Shown one piece after another: positions 36,497 through 47,319 of a DNA stretch of 64,000 nt. Each line of letters opens with the position of its first letter. Position 1 is the stretch's first letter. The stretch is from positions 60,001 to 124,000 of the forward strand of contig CM049316.1 in the NCBI GenBank assembly GCA_026874595.1, read 5' to 3'. Below the pieces are notes generated by a model that saw only the letters and a program-made list of their open reading frames with translations, was not told the origin of the DNA and did no database searches. A program made the translations under genes and the position numbers. The DNA is from Sipunculus nudus. Its lineage: Eukaryota; Annelida; Sipuncula; Golfingiida; Sipunculidae.

Positions 36497-36757
36497 GTTG
36501 CCAACTGTCTAGACTGTAGACAAACGCACCATTATTATATATTTCTTACGCAGGCACGTGATCGGTATTGACAAATAGTTTGGTGTCACATGAACCCAAT
36601 ATTTGATAAACAGATTGTAAAGAAAACAACATGTATTGCTGGGATTTAAGGCATTTATAAAGATCGTCTGTGACGTCACACTTTCCATCAGCCAATCAAA
36701 TCAAGGAATAGTACCTGTTCATGATAACAGAAGAAACTCATGTACAAAAAGCATGTA

Positions 36758-36831
36758 GTCCCTGTGGCGCAATCGGTTAGCGCGTCCGGCTGTTAATCGG
36801 GAGGTTGGTGGTTCGAACCCACCCAGGGACG
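36758..36831 (+). tRNA. tRNA-Asn (GTT), unit 2
   Basis: Identical copy of 16420-16493. Confidence 0.95.
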
Positions 36832-36842
36832 TTATACATGTT

Positions 36843-38071
36843 TTATGTCCCTATGCCACCCGTTCCTGTTTTTCTTCGTCCAGAGTCTTGCCTGCGAACA
36901 AACGGGGAGTAAGTGCACATGGTGCCAGACAGGTCCCTGAGTGGGTAGTCTTCGATAATGTACCCAAGCAACTTTGAAACCTGCCAAGCCGCCAACGATA
37001 TCGTTGTCGCAGTGTCGGTTTGTATCTTAGCAACGTACCCGCAGGCTCCGACATCAACATGTTTTAAAGACCCGTAAAACGTGACTGTCCCATCAGGATG
37101 CATTGACAAGTGCAAAACATGGTCATCGTCACAAACCCACCGTTCATAGAGAAACATTGCGGTGACGCTGCGGTTTTCTCGTTGAGCAATCAACAGCAAA
37201 GCGTTGAGATTGCTACTCGAAATTCGTCCTCAAACATGACTAGCATACCCGGCACGTTTAACACATTGTGACTTTCTGTCTCACATTCGTAACTTTCACG
37301 GGCACCCGTCTTCGCCTGTCGCACTGCCTGTTCTCCTACCATCTTGTGTTCACAAGACACAGCAGGAGGCCTCCATGGCGTGCAGATAAAGCATACTTTC
37401 TGGTAATCGGATATCACGTTATCCAGAAGCTGGCACAGTTCCACTGTTGTCAGGGAGATCGCGGTTTCGTGGTCAACCACAACGTCTCCCTTAAATGATT
37501 CGTTGTTCTTGTCTAAGCGCGCGTGGAACGAGACTGTTCCAAATGTGTCCATTGTGATATGCACAGATTCAAAAAGTCCCTCATCAATGTCGTATATCCA
37601 GCCTGTAACACTGCCGCCTACTTTTAGGGCCTCATTGAGTAACAGGTCTAAATATATGGCAAGTTTTTTCCACACGAAAACCCAACCTCCGACGTGTACG
37701 TGCTCTGTGCCTTGTTCCAAAATTACAGTATCGCCTCGGACGGCCCACGGCCTCCATTTGAAACATTTGCCCTGCCCTACTTGATATGTTATAACCTTTG
37801 CGAACTGTTCCGTCAGTTCCGTCTCGTCACACGTGGGGCAGTACCACTTGAATGTGACACGGTCGTCGGGGACTGTAATGCCCGGAGATGTTTGACATTT
37901 CTGGCACGCTCTCACAAGTATGCGTTCTCGCCATTGCAATCCCATCTCTCGCAACCTGTCCTGAAAGTACATCCCGTCTGACGGTTCGTATCTCCCCGGG
38001 TTGCGGGGCCGACCTGCGTCAGGACTCGGGATCTCCGGGGAACTGCATCGGTCTCCACATGTATTCCCCAT
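36843..38071 (-). pseudogene. ZR-D frameshifted gene, unit 2
   Basis: Copy of 16505-17733 with the same missing second ribbon and frameshift. One residue differs in the first module (Ile for Lys in the KKLAKYLD segment). Confidence 0.7.
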
Positions 38072-38311
38072 CTTGTCTGAACGGCTGTGCCTGGAACGCC
38101 GTTTTATATACGTACCGTCTCCTCAGCAACCAGCACCTCCCCCCCCCCCCTTTGATACCCATGTGTGTTTGTTATTGTACGTGCCCCGTGTATCACCAGA
38201 ACAGCGGGTGGCATGACGGATATATGTTTGTATATGTACAAACGTGTACGGTACCTGCAGGTTCCGATAACACGTCCGGGGTATGAAATCATATGACAAC
38301 ATTCCGCGTTT

Positions 38312-39880
38312 TTAACTGACCTCATCCATCTGCCCTTCTTCGTACTTTTCAACCTCAGTTTTCTCAGGGAACAACCGAGGATAAGTGTACATCATACCCG
38401 ACAAATCTATCGGCGGGTAGTTACTGATCACACACTCCAGTAATGATACAACATCCCATGCCTTGAGCGGTATCGCATTCAAAGTGTTGGTTTGTATCAT
38501 CGTCTGTATCTCGTCGCGGAAGTTGATATACAGCGTTTCCAAAGGTCCATAAAACGTTACGGTACCGTCTGGGTCCATCGAGATGTGAAGGTCGTGCACT
38601 TGATCATGGTTTATCCGATTATAGCGGAACACTGCGTTCATACGACAGTTTTCCTTTTGAGCGGCCAGGAGCAAAACGTCTAAATCGCCGGTCAGAATAT
38701 TATCCTCCAACATGGCGAGCATTCCTGGTACTTGTACCTCGTCTTCTGTTACGAGCGTGACTTTGTCTTTGAAACGCAGATATGGTTTCCATCTAAGGTG
38801 TATCCACCAATCCCAGGGGGGTTTGCAGTATACCCAAATCGAGGTGTCGGTGCCATGCGGTAGGAAGCCGAAGGTTCTCTCACGTGTGAACAGATACTCC
38901 AACTCACTCTGGTCGCATATAGGGCAGTATTCCTGTACGCCATCAAACACACTTTCGTAATCCGGGTTGCACGTCTTGCAGGGAATCACTATCATCTTCT
39001 CGCGGTCGTAAAACATATCATACCCTTGTACATTATCTCGAAAGAACATGCCGTCAGAAGGTACGACACCGTCTGATGGTCCGCCCTCACTGTCAACACC
39101 AGCTTCAGTAGTATCACCCGTGTTCGCGTGGGCATGCTGCCCTGGGGATTCCGTCACTGTGTCTACGATGTTGTCATAAGACACCGCCGGAGGTTTCTTG
39201 CCGTAAATGACCTGGTAATCGGTGATCACGTGTTCCAACAGCTGGAACAGTACTTCTGTCGTCAGCGATATCGCTTTCTCCTTGTGGACCGCCACCTGCA
39301 TGGTGAAACACGCGTCGTCCTTGTTAATGCGGTCAAAGAATGACACAGTGCCGTAGGGGTCCATCTGGATATACAAGGACTCACAGATACCCGGAAAACG
39401 TCGATATATCCAACCGGTCACGCTGCGGTTCGCTTTTTGAGCCTCGCATAGAATCATGTCGAGATGTCCAACCAGGGCCCGCAACACGGAACCGAAGCCT
39501 TCCACGTGGAATGTCTTGTCTCCGTGTCGAAACAACACTGTATCTTCTCGACGTAACAACGGTCTCCACGTAAACGTTATCCCTTGCCCCAAATCGTAGG
39601 TTTTCTCGTTTGTGAACAGTGCCATCACTTCTGTCTCTTGACACGTGGGGCAATATATCCTTGCATGGTCGTGGTTGGAACGGTAAAGGTAATCGTCTGC
39701 ACACATTGAGCATTTGTCTACAATTATTTGTTGTTCCCGCCACCTGACTCCCCTTTGTCGTAACACGTTACCAAAGAAAGCCCCGCCGGATGGCGCGAAA
39801 TGGTAAGTGTTACCCGGAGGACCAGTGAAAATACTGATAACCTCCTGGCGATGGCGTGTGTCTGCACGGAGGCCCCCCAT
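38312..39880 (-). CDS. ZR-C two-domain zinc-ribbon protein, unit 2
   Basis: Identical in translation to 17973-19541; all eight zinc-ligand cysteines are present. Confidence 0.85.
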   Translation of the reverse strand: MGGLRADTRHRQEVISIFTGPPGNTYHFAPSGGAFFGNVLRQRGVRWREQQIIVDKCSMCADDYLYRSNHDHARIYCPTCQETEVMALFTNEKTYDLGQGITFTWRPLLRREDTVLFRHGDKTFHVEGFGSVLRALVGHLDMILCEAQKANRSVTGWIYRRFPGICESLYIQMDPYGTVSFFDRINKDDACFTMQVAVHKEKAISLTTEVLFQLLEHVITDYQVIYGKKPPAVSYDNIVDTVTESPGQHAHANTGDTTEAGVDSEGGPSDGVVPSDGMFFRDNVQGYDMFYDREKMIVIPCKTCNPDYESVFDGVQEYCPICDQSELEYLFTRERTFGFLPHGTDTSIWVYCKPPWDWWIHLRWKPYLRFKDKVTLVTEDEVQVPGMLAMLEDNILTGDLDVLLLAAQKENCRMNAVFRYNRINHDQVHDLHISMDPDGTVTFYGPLETLYINFRDEIQTMIQTNTLNAIPLKAWDVVSLLECVISNYPPIDLSGMMYTYPRLFPEKTEVEKYEEGQMDEVS

Positions 39881-40186
39881 CGTATATGCCCAGCGCTGCC
39901 TGGGACAGCGTTTATATACGTGGCGTCTCCTCAACAACCCGCTCCACTCTCCAACTCAACATCACTGTCCCGCCGTCACTAAATATATAGACCTCGTCAT
40001 ATGTGAGTCACGTGCTCCAGAGTTGTTCCACATAATCTGCTGACACATGTGGTTCACGACACGTCTCAGATTACGCAAGGCCTCACCTTCACCTCCGATG
40101 AACCGTCTGCCGCATGCTGTGTAACATATTTCGTGTACACAAATGTGTACATTACATACTGGTTCCGATATGACTCCCCCCCGTGA

Positions 40187-41794
40187 TTAATGGTCTTCAT
40201 TTATCTCCTCATCATCGTCAGCATCGTCATCATCCATCTGCTCTTCTTCGTACTTTTCAACCTCAGTTTTCTCAGGGAACAACCGAGGATAAGTGTACAT
40301 CGTACCCGACAAGTCTCTCGGCGGGTAGTGCCTGATCATTGTGTTAAGTAATGATACAACATCCCATGCCTTGAGCGGTATCGCATTCAAAGTGTCGGTT
40401 TGTATCATCGTCTGTATCTCGTCGCGGAAGTTGATATACAGCGTTTCCAAAGGTCCATAAAACGTTACGGTACCGTCTGGGTCCATCGAGATGTGAAGGT
40501 CGTGCACTTGATCATGGTTTATCCGATTATAGCGGAACACTGCGTTCATACGACAGTTTTCCTTTTGAGCGGCCAGGAGCAAAACGTCTAAATCGCCGGT
40601 CAGAATATTATCCTCCAACATGGCGAGCATTCCTGGTACTTGTACCTCGTCTTCTGTTACGAGCGTGACTTTGTCTTTGAAACGCAGATATGGTTTCCAT
40701 CTAAGGTGTATCCACCAATCCCAGGGGGGTTTGCAGTATACCCAAATCGAGGTGTCGGTGCCATACGGTAGGAAGCCGAAGGTTCTCTCACGTGTGAACA
40801 GATACTCCAACTCACTCTGGTCGCATATAGGGCAGTATTCCTGTACGCCATCAAACACACTTTCGTAATCCGGGTTGCACGTCTTGCAGGGAATCACTAT
40901 CATCTTCTCGCGGTCGTAAAACATATCATACCCTCGTACATTATCTCGAAAGAACCTGCCGTCAGAAGGTACGACACCGTCTGATGGTCCGACCTCACTG
41001 TCCACACCAGCTTCAGTAGTATCACCCGTGTTCGCGTGGGCATGCTGCCCTGGGGATTCCATCACTGTGTCTACGATGTTGTCATAAGACACCGCCGGAG
41101 GTTTCTTGCCGTAAATGACTACATTCTGGTAATCAGTGATCACGTGTTCCAACAGCTGGAACAGTACTTCTGTCGTCAGCGATATCGCTTTCTCCTTGTG
41201 GACCGCCACCTGCATGGTGAAACACGCGTCGTCCTTGTTAATGCGGTCAAAGAATGACACAGTGCCGTAGGGGTCCATCTGGATATACAAGGACTCACAG
41301 ATACCCGGAAAACGTCGGTATATCCAACCGGTCACGCTGCGGTTCGCTTTTTGAGCCTCGCATAGAATCATGTCGAGATGTCCAACCAGGGCCCGCAACA
41401 CGGAACCGAAGCCTTCCACGTGGATTGTCTTGTCTCCGTGTCGAAACAACACTGTATCTTCTCGACGTAACAACGGTCTCCACGTAAACGTTATCCCTTG
41501 CCCCAAATCGTAGGTTTTCTCGTTTGTGAACAGTGCCATCACTTCTGTCTCTTGACACGTGGGGCAATATATCCTTGCATGGTCGTGGTTGGAACGGTAA
41601 AGGTAATCGTCTGCACACATTGAGCATTTGTCTACAATTATTTGTTGTTCCCGCCACCTGACTCCCCTTTGTCGTAACACGTTACCGAAGAAAGCCCCGC
41701 CGGATGGCGCGAAATGGTAAGTGTTACCCGGAGGACCAGTGAAAATACTGATAACCTCCTGGCGATGGCGTGTGTCTGCACGGAGGCCCCCCAT
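40187..41794 (-). CDS. ZR-B two-domain zinc-ribbon protein, unit 3
   Basis: Identical in translation to 19848-21455; last intact ZR gene of the array. Confidence 0.85.
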   Translation of the reverse strand: MGGLRADTRHRQEVISIFTGPPGNTYHFAPSGGAFFGNVLRQRGVRWREQQIIVDKCSMCADDYLYRSNHDHARIYCPTCQETEVMALFTNEKTYDLGQGITFTWRPLLRREDTVLFRHGDKTIHVEGFGSVLRALVGHLDMILCEAQKANRSVTGWIYRRFPGICESLYIQMDPYGTVSFFDRINKDDACFTMQVAVHKEKAISLTTEVLFQLLEHVITDYQNVVIYGKKPPAVSYDNIVDTVMESPGQHAHANTGDTTEAGVDSEVGPSDGVVPSDGRFFRDNVRGYDMFYDREKMIVIPCKTCNPDYESVFDGVQEYCPICDQSELEYLFTRERTFGFLPYGTDTSIWVYCKPPWDWWIHLRWKPYLRFKDKVTLVTEDEVQVPGMLAMLEDNILTGDLDVLLLAAQKENCRMNAVFRYNRINHDQVHDLHISMDPDGTVTFYGPLETLYINFRDEIQTMIQTDTLNAIPLKAWDVVSLLNTMIRHYPPRDLSGTMYTYPRLFPEKTEVEKYEEEQMDDDDADDDEEINEDH

Positions 41795-42099
41795 CGTATA
41801 TGCCCAGCGCTGCCTGGGACAGCGTTTATATACGTTGCGTCTCCTCAACAACCCGCTCCACTCTCCAACTCAACATCACTGTCCCGCCGTCACTAAATAT
41901 ATAGACCTCGTCATATGTGAGTCACGTGCTCCAGAGTTGTTCCACATAATCTGCTGACACATGTGATTCACGACACGTCTCAGATTACGCAAGGCCTCAC
42001 CTTCACCTCCGATGAACCGTCTGCCGCATGCTGTGTAACATATTTCGTTTACACAAATGTGTACATTACATACTGGTTCCGATATGACTTCCCCCGTGA

Positions 42100-43676
42100 T
42101 TAATGGTCTTCATTTATCTCCTCATCATCGTCAGCATCGTCATCATCCATCTGCTCTTCTTCGTACTTTTCAACCTCAGTTTTCTCAAGGAACAACCGAG
42201 GATAAGTGTACATCGTACCCGACAAGTCTCTCGGCGGGTAGTGCCTGATCATTGTGTTAAGTAATGATACAAGATCCCAGGCCTTGATCGATAGCGCATT
42301 CAAAATGTCGGTTTGTATGGTCTCCTGTACCCCGTCGGTGTCGAAGATATACCGCGTTACCAAAGGTCCATAAAACGTTATCGTACCGTCCGGGTCCATC
42401 GAAAGTTGAAGGTCGTGCACTTGATTATACCTTTTCGATTATAGCGGAACAGTGCGTTTATGCGGCAGTTTTCCTTTTGAGCGGCCAGGAGCAAAACGTC
42501 TAAATCACCGGTCAGATTATTATCCTCCAGCATGGCGAGTATTCCTGGTATTTGAACATCTTTGTTCTGTCCTATCAACCCTACCCTGCCCTTGAAACGC
42601 CTGTACGGTTCCCAGAGAAAATGTATCCAATCAGATTCGCGAGTGGAAGACGGTAGGAAGTTGAAGAATTCCTCACATGTGAACAGATACTCCAACTCAC
42701 TCTGGTCGCATATAGGGCAGTATTCCCGTACGTCATCAAACACACTTTCGTAATCCGGGTTGCACCTCGCGCACTGTATCACTACCATCTTCTCGCGGTC
42801 GTAAAGTATGTCATATCCTCGTACATGACCTCGAAAGAACCTGCCGTCAAAAGGTACGACACCGTCTGATGGTCCGGCCACACTGTCAACACCCGCTTCA
42901 GTAGTATCACCCGTGTTCGCGTGGGCATGCTGCCCTGGATATCCCGGCACTGCGTCTACAATGTTGTCATAAGACACCGCCGGAGGATTCCAGCCGTAAA
43001 TGGTTACATCCTGGTAATCGGTGATCACGTGCTCCAACAGTTGGAACAGTACTTCTGTCGTCAGCGATATCGTCTCATCCCTGTGGGCCGCCACCTGCAT
43101 TGTGAAACGCGCGTCATCCTTGTAAATGCGGTCGTAGAATGACACAGTGCCATACGGGTCCATCTGGATATGCAAAGATTTACATATACCGGAGACATTA
43201 GGGTATATCCAACCGGTCAAGCTGCGGTTAGCCTTTTGAGCATCAGACAGCATCCTGTCGAGATGTCCGACCAGGGCCCGCAACACGGAACCGAAGCCTT
43301 CCACGTGGATTGTCTTGTCTCTATGTCGAAACAACACTGTATCTCCATGACGTAAGAACGGCCGCCACCTAAACGTTATCCCTTGCCCCAAATCGTAGGT
43401 TTTCTCGGTTGTGAGCAGTGCCCTCAGTTCTGTCTCTTGACACGTGGGGCAGTATAACCTGCCCCGTCTGTTGTGATGGTACAGGTAATCGTCTGCACAC
43501 ATTGAGCATTTGTCTACAACTATGTGTTCTTCTCGCCACGTTACCCCCCTCCGTCGTAACCTGTTACTAAAGAAATTCCCGTCGGAAGGCGCGTAACCGT
43601 AACTGTTACCCGGTGGACCAGTGAAAAGACCGACTACATCCCGGCGATGGCGTGAGTGTGCACAGCGGTCCCCCAT
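42100..43676 (-). pseudogene. ZR-A frameshifted gene, unit 3
   Basis: Third copy of the frameshifted ZR-A (frames 42378-43676 and 42100-42420), with the same break. Confidence 0.7.
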
Positions 43677-43920
43677 CGTGTACGCTGGACGCTGCTTGGC
43701 AATTAACAATCGTTGTCGATCACGCAGAGCCTGACACCAGACCGTGGATACTTGTTAACCCAAATAATGTTACATATATGAGTCACGGCAGGGCTTGAAT
43801 GACATGTGTGAGTCACGTGTGCCCACATAGTTCATAAGAAATACGATGACGCATTCCTTGTTTTTTTGTTTCGTGTCCCTTTATTACATAAGTGTCATAA
43901 TGTCCGGGTCTGATGTGAAA

Positions 43921-44031
43921 GTCCCCGTGGCGTAACGGGCTAATTCAAACTTTCCTACCTGGACCAATAGTTTGTACTTGCAGTTCCGGCAAGGTTAAGT
44001 TCGGATCCGGGTTCGAATCCCGGCGGTGACA
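43921..44031 (+). tRNA. tRNA-like element, unit 3
   Basis: Third copy of the element at 3245. Confidence 0.4.
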
Positions 44032-44295
44032 TTCACTTTTGTCTAATATATATTTCATATACGTTTGTGTCGGTTGAAATTAATGTTTATGAGGTAAATA
44101 TACAAAACATCCCTCACGTATCTGCAAGATCAACAACAGATATTTCGTGGTGTTACGATTATGTATATAATATATAATAATATGTAAATATATATATATA
44201 TATATATATATACATATCTCATTGTGTTCAGATGACAACAGATAAGGCGACCCGGGACGAACCCGAGTTCACATGACTCATCAATACGTGTTATC

Positions 44296-44817
44296 CAACC
44301 GTCACTTCCTGTCGTCTGACCCCATGTGACCCGGCACTTCCGTTCACGACCCTTCACACTTCCTCACTTCCGGTCCAACACCACCCTACGTACCCGCACC
44401 GGAAGTCCCATTTACTCAATGGTTAAGCGTGACCCCAAAGTGTGACCCCGATCACGACTGCCGGGTGTAAAGCAGACTTCCGGTACATGAGCTGTTAGTT
44501 CATTGGTCAGATCAGGTCACGTGGTGTGCATTCAGTCCGCCCATTGGTCAGGTCTCATTCACAACAATCAAACACGCACTGTCCACGTGGTCTATTGCAT
44601 CATCCCCGACCCATTCGTCCACACATTTCAAACCTGTTTTTAAACCTTTTTCTCTCACGTTTTCTTCCGGATTGGCATCATATCCCACTTTACTCACATA
44701 ACTGGACAATTATGCAAGATTTCACCATCATCGCCTTATTAACATCACTACAACAACTCAATTAAATCCTGAAGCGGTGCACAACCGGAAGTACTATTCT
44801 ACCGGAAGTTGGGCACA
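44296..44817. promoter_or_regulatory. ETS-rich promoter-like stretch, unit 3
   Basis: Third copy of 3620-4140. Here it lies only ~0.4 kb from the TATA promoter of the plus-strand cluster and may form a shared bidirectional control region with ZR-A. Confidence 0.45.
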
Positions 44818-44871
44818 CCCGCACCCGGCACCTCGACCCTCGACGCTTCGCCATGAATAAATTATGTGTGT

Positions 44872-44949
44872 GCGATTTCGGGCCCGCGTGCCGGGGAGGG
44901 TGGTGTGTGTGCGATTTCGGGCCCGCGTGCCGGGGAGGGTGGTGTGTGT
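44872..44949. repeat. 39-bp direct repeat at the array boundary
   Basis: A GC-rich 39-bp word beginning GCGATTTCGGGCCC occurs twice in tandem (44872 and 44911) but only once at the equivalent place in units 1 and 2. Homology to those units ends directly after it, in a GT tract. Confidence 0.85.
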
Positions 44950-45044
44950 GTGTGAGCGATGATACGTGTGTTTGATTTTTTACCCCCCCCCCCGGGTAAA
45001 AATTTTCAAGATGGTGGATGGATGTATGTGTAAGGAGAGCGTTG

Positions 45045-45220
45045 ATTGGTTGGGGGGATGTAAGAAAGGATTTGATTGGTTATGCAGTGGAGTGACGTCA
45101 CAGTAAGCGGAAACCAACGGGGAGGTAAAATAAGGATGTATGTGTATCCGGCGGAAACGACAGGGGGTGGTTTGTTTGAAATTGTGTGTGTGACGTCACA
45201 GGAGAAATAAGGTATATAAG
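45045..45220 (+). promoter_or_regulatory. Cluster promoter: CCAAT, two CRE sites and TATA
   Basis: ATTGGT boxes at 45045 and 45075, full palindromic CRE sites TGACGTCA at 45093-45100 and 45191-45198, and TATATAAG at 45213-45220. A start site is expected near 45243-45250. Twin CRE sites suggest CREB/ATF-type control. The next ORF downstream is at 46593, reached through the predicted leader intron. Confidence 0.65.
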
Positions 45221-45239
45221 GAGGTAGTTTGGACGGAGT

Positions 45240-45425
45240 AAAGTCAGACTCTGGTTTTGACTGGTACTAGTACTGGTAATAACTACACTTTGGATATATA
45301 GAAGCCGTCGTTGTGTTATATAGAAGCCGTCGTTGTGTTGAGAGACAAACAGCTACAGAAGCAAGTTGAAGCAAAGATTTGAAAGTTTGTTGAAGATTTG
45401 AGTTTGTGACAAAACAACAATACCG
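45240..45425 (+). other. Predicted non-coding leader exon
   Basis: From the expected start site to CCG|GTAGGT at 45425/45426, a good 5' splice site. It contains a 22-24-bp sequence (TATAGAAGCCGTCGTTGTGT) twice in tandem at about 45297-45338 and no long ORF. Confidence 0.45.
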
Positions 45426-46586
45426 GTAGGTGTATTTTGTAATTGGTGTTGTTTTTGAACAAAAATGATGTCACACCCACTGGCCAGTAAGGTAGGCCGG
45501 GGGTGAATTTTTCTGTTGAAGGAGTGAATTTTTTAGTTTGTATTTGAGAGGGCCCCAGTAACGAAGGGTCCCTAATATTTGGTTGTTGGCAGTAACAGAC
45601 ACAAAAAACTAAAATGTGACCAGTAACGAAGGTCATTGGGAAGGTGGGGATGGATGAGAGGGGAGGGGGGGGGGAATTATGTTTTTGTTTTGGTTGTTGT
45701 TAGAAAACTTAGGACACCCACTGGCCAGTAAGGTAGGCCGGGGTTACATTTATTGTGTGTATGGTTGTGTACACAACGGACTGACATCACTTTAAAAATC
45801 CCCAGATGCGCAGGAGTTAGATAAAAGCCATGTTTATACTACCTGACCAGTAAGCAAGGTCGGGTGACGTGTTTTTCCCCTGATAAAAAAAACTATCAAA
45901 CCCCTGACCAGTAAGCAAGGTCGGGTGACGTGTTTCCCCCCCCCCCATCCATCCATCCATCCAACTCGGAGCGGTTCGGTTTTTTGCCACACAAGTGACA
46001 CAGACTAACCGTAACGACGATTAAGTAATGTTGTGACATAGAAACGGGAAGAGAATTTGTATTTTTATAACCTTTAACAAAAGAAAATAACAGACACGCG
46101 GACCTTTGAAACAAAACTGTAGAGCAAAAAGGTATTGCAAGAGTTTTGGTTTTTTTTTCGGAAGGACAACGAGAAACACTATAATTCTGTAACTGATAAA
46201 AATAAGTAGGTAATTACTGTGAACCAAACAAAAAATGCATTTAGGATATAATAATAAACAAAAGGTTATGAAGCAGAGCGCCACTTTGCGTGACACCTGG
46301 CATGAATGTAATATGTAACCTCGTCACGGATATCAGTCCCTTCACGTTTATTGTATAACATGACCTCGTTAGTTTAGTAAACAACTACAATGGAAAAAAA
46401 AAACGACATTTCGACACACGACCAATCACAAATGTCGATTGAGGAAAGAGGAGTAAGGAAGGTGGGGGGGGGGGAGGTTATTTTTAATATTTTTGTTTGG
46501 TACATCAAAGTATAACCCTAAACAACACAGAAAAAAGTCCTATATTGTTATAAGACGTTGTTATAAGACGTCCTTGTGACTTACAG
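45426..46586 (+). other. Predicted leader intron carrying six stem-loops
   Basis: Begins GTAGGT and ends GACTTACAG at 46586, seven bases before the ATG at 46593. It contains the stem-loop set described separately, G- and C-homopolymer runs (near 45662, 45937, 46465) and no credible ORF. An identical acceptor at 47313 could be spliced to the same leader. Confidence 0.45.
45474..45925 (+). repeat. Six stem-loops with 9-base loop AGTAA(C/G)NNA
   Basis: Elements at 45474-45505, 45549-45573, 45616-45636, 45723-45739, 45841-45865 and 45903-45925. Loops are AGTAAGGTA, AGTAACGAA or AGTAAGCAA, always closed by CC/GG. Stems vary together: GGCC/GGCC, GACC/GGTC, and ACCTGACC/GGTCGGGT with one G-T wobble. 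Outer CACCC/GGGTG can extend the first. Paired changes support a folded RNA (or DNA) element rather than a plain repeat. Confidence 0.75.
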
Positions 46587-46592
46587 GGAAAC

Positions 46593-47084
46593 ATGATGAT
46601 GAACGAGCACTACGAACGTGATCTGGAGGAGTTGGTAAATGTGCAAGGCCAGGCCATACTTCGCTACGTTCAAAATATTAAATCGTCGTCGCCTGAGACG
46701 TATTTCGCAATGCAAGGCGACGACGAATATTTCGATCAGTTAGTCGATGGACTAGTGCACAAGTACGAAATGTTAATGCACATCCCCAGTGAAGAACTAG
46801 AAATATGTATCAGAGAAAAAAAGAACCTGAAAGAAATGGTGCGCGTTGCATCCAATGTTCTGCTCCTGGCGCAGGCTATTGATGAAATTGTCCTACGCTG
46901 CCACAATATATACAGAGATATAGTTCAAATATACCGCGGTGAGGCCCCACCGGCCGCAACCAAAAGCCATCACATCCGGGCGTGTTTCCTTCTAACATCT
47001 CATTTAAGAATAGTCGCCAGGAAAGCACATGTGCAAGCAGAGCGCCGGTGGGCAAGTAAGATGATCACACATGAGGAAGAATAA
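46593..47084 (+). CDS. Helical family protein 1
   Basis: 163 residues, starting with three Met codons (ATG repeat). Almost wholly alpha-helical by composition, with alternating charged and Leu/Ile positions. Conserved with the next gene: start MNE-E, P(E/D)TY about one third in, VLRC followed by Y-x-x-IV, and a His/Arg-rich segment near the end (KSHHIRACF here, SRHLARSF in protein 2). No known domain recognised. A 3' splice site (CTTACAG) lies just before the ATG. The stop TAA lies inside AATAAA. Confidence 0.75.
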   Translation: MMMNEHYERDLEELVNVQGQAILRYVQNIKSSSPETYFAMQGDDEYFDQLVDGLVHKYEMLMHIPSEELEICIREKKNLKEMVRVASNVLLLAQAIDEIVLRCHNIYRDIVQIYRGEAPPAATKSHHIRACFLLTSHLRIVARKAHVQAERRWASKMITHEEE

Positions 47085-47085
47085 A
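47080..47085 (+). promoter_or_regulatory. Poly(A) signal overlapping the stop codon
   Basis: AATAAA includes the TAA stop of the gene at 46593. A second AATAAA lies at 47251-47256. Confidence 0.6.
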
Positions 47086-47319
47086 CTTTTATTTTACAAT
47101 ATATGCAACTAGTATAGGGGGTGGCAATTGTATTTTGTAAATACATTATACATAGTGTACATATGGTTTTTAGGTCGAGTCGTATACGTGTGTCAATATT
47201 TTTTTTATTAACTCACAGCCACGGAAAATTATGTAATTAAATATATCAGGAATAAAACATTTTTTATCTTAGCGAAAAAGCTGTTTGTTATAAGACGTCC
47301 TTGTGACTTACAGGGAATC

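Larger units (their letters stand above)
20338..40676. repeat. 20.3-kb tandem array, unit 2
   Basis: Full second copy of the unit in direct orientation. All genes of unit 1 reappear in the same order and frame, including both frameshifted genes. Near identity means a very recent amplification, ongoing homogenisation, or an assembly duplication of allelic sequence. The scattered single-base differences argue against a purely mechanical copy of one stretch. Confidence 0.95.
40677..44949. repeat. 20.3-kb tandem array, partial unit 3 and array end
   Basis: Third copy of the first ~4.2 kb of the unit (rest of ZR-B, ZR-A, tRNA-like element, ETS-rich promoter-like stretch). Identity stops at a GT-rich tract that follows a 39-bp direct repeat. 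In units 1 and 2 the same tract (about 4240 and 24577) is followed by LINE-bearing DNA, here by the promoter of the plus-strand gene cluster. This is the array/unique junction. Confidence 0.9.
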
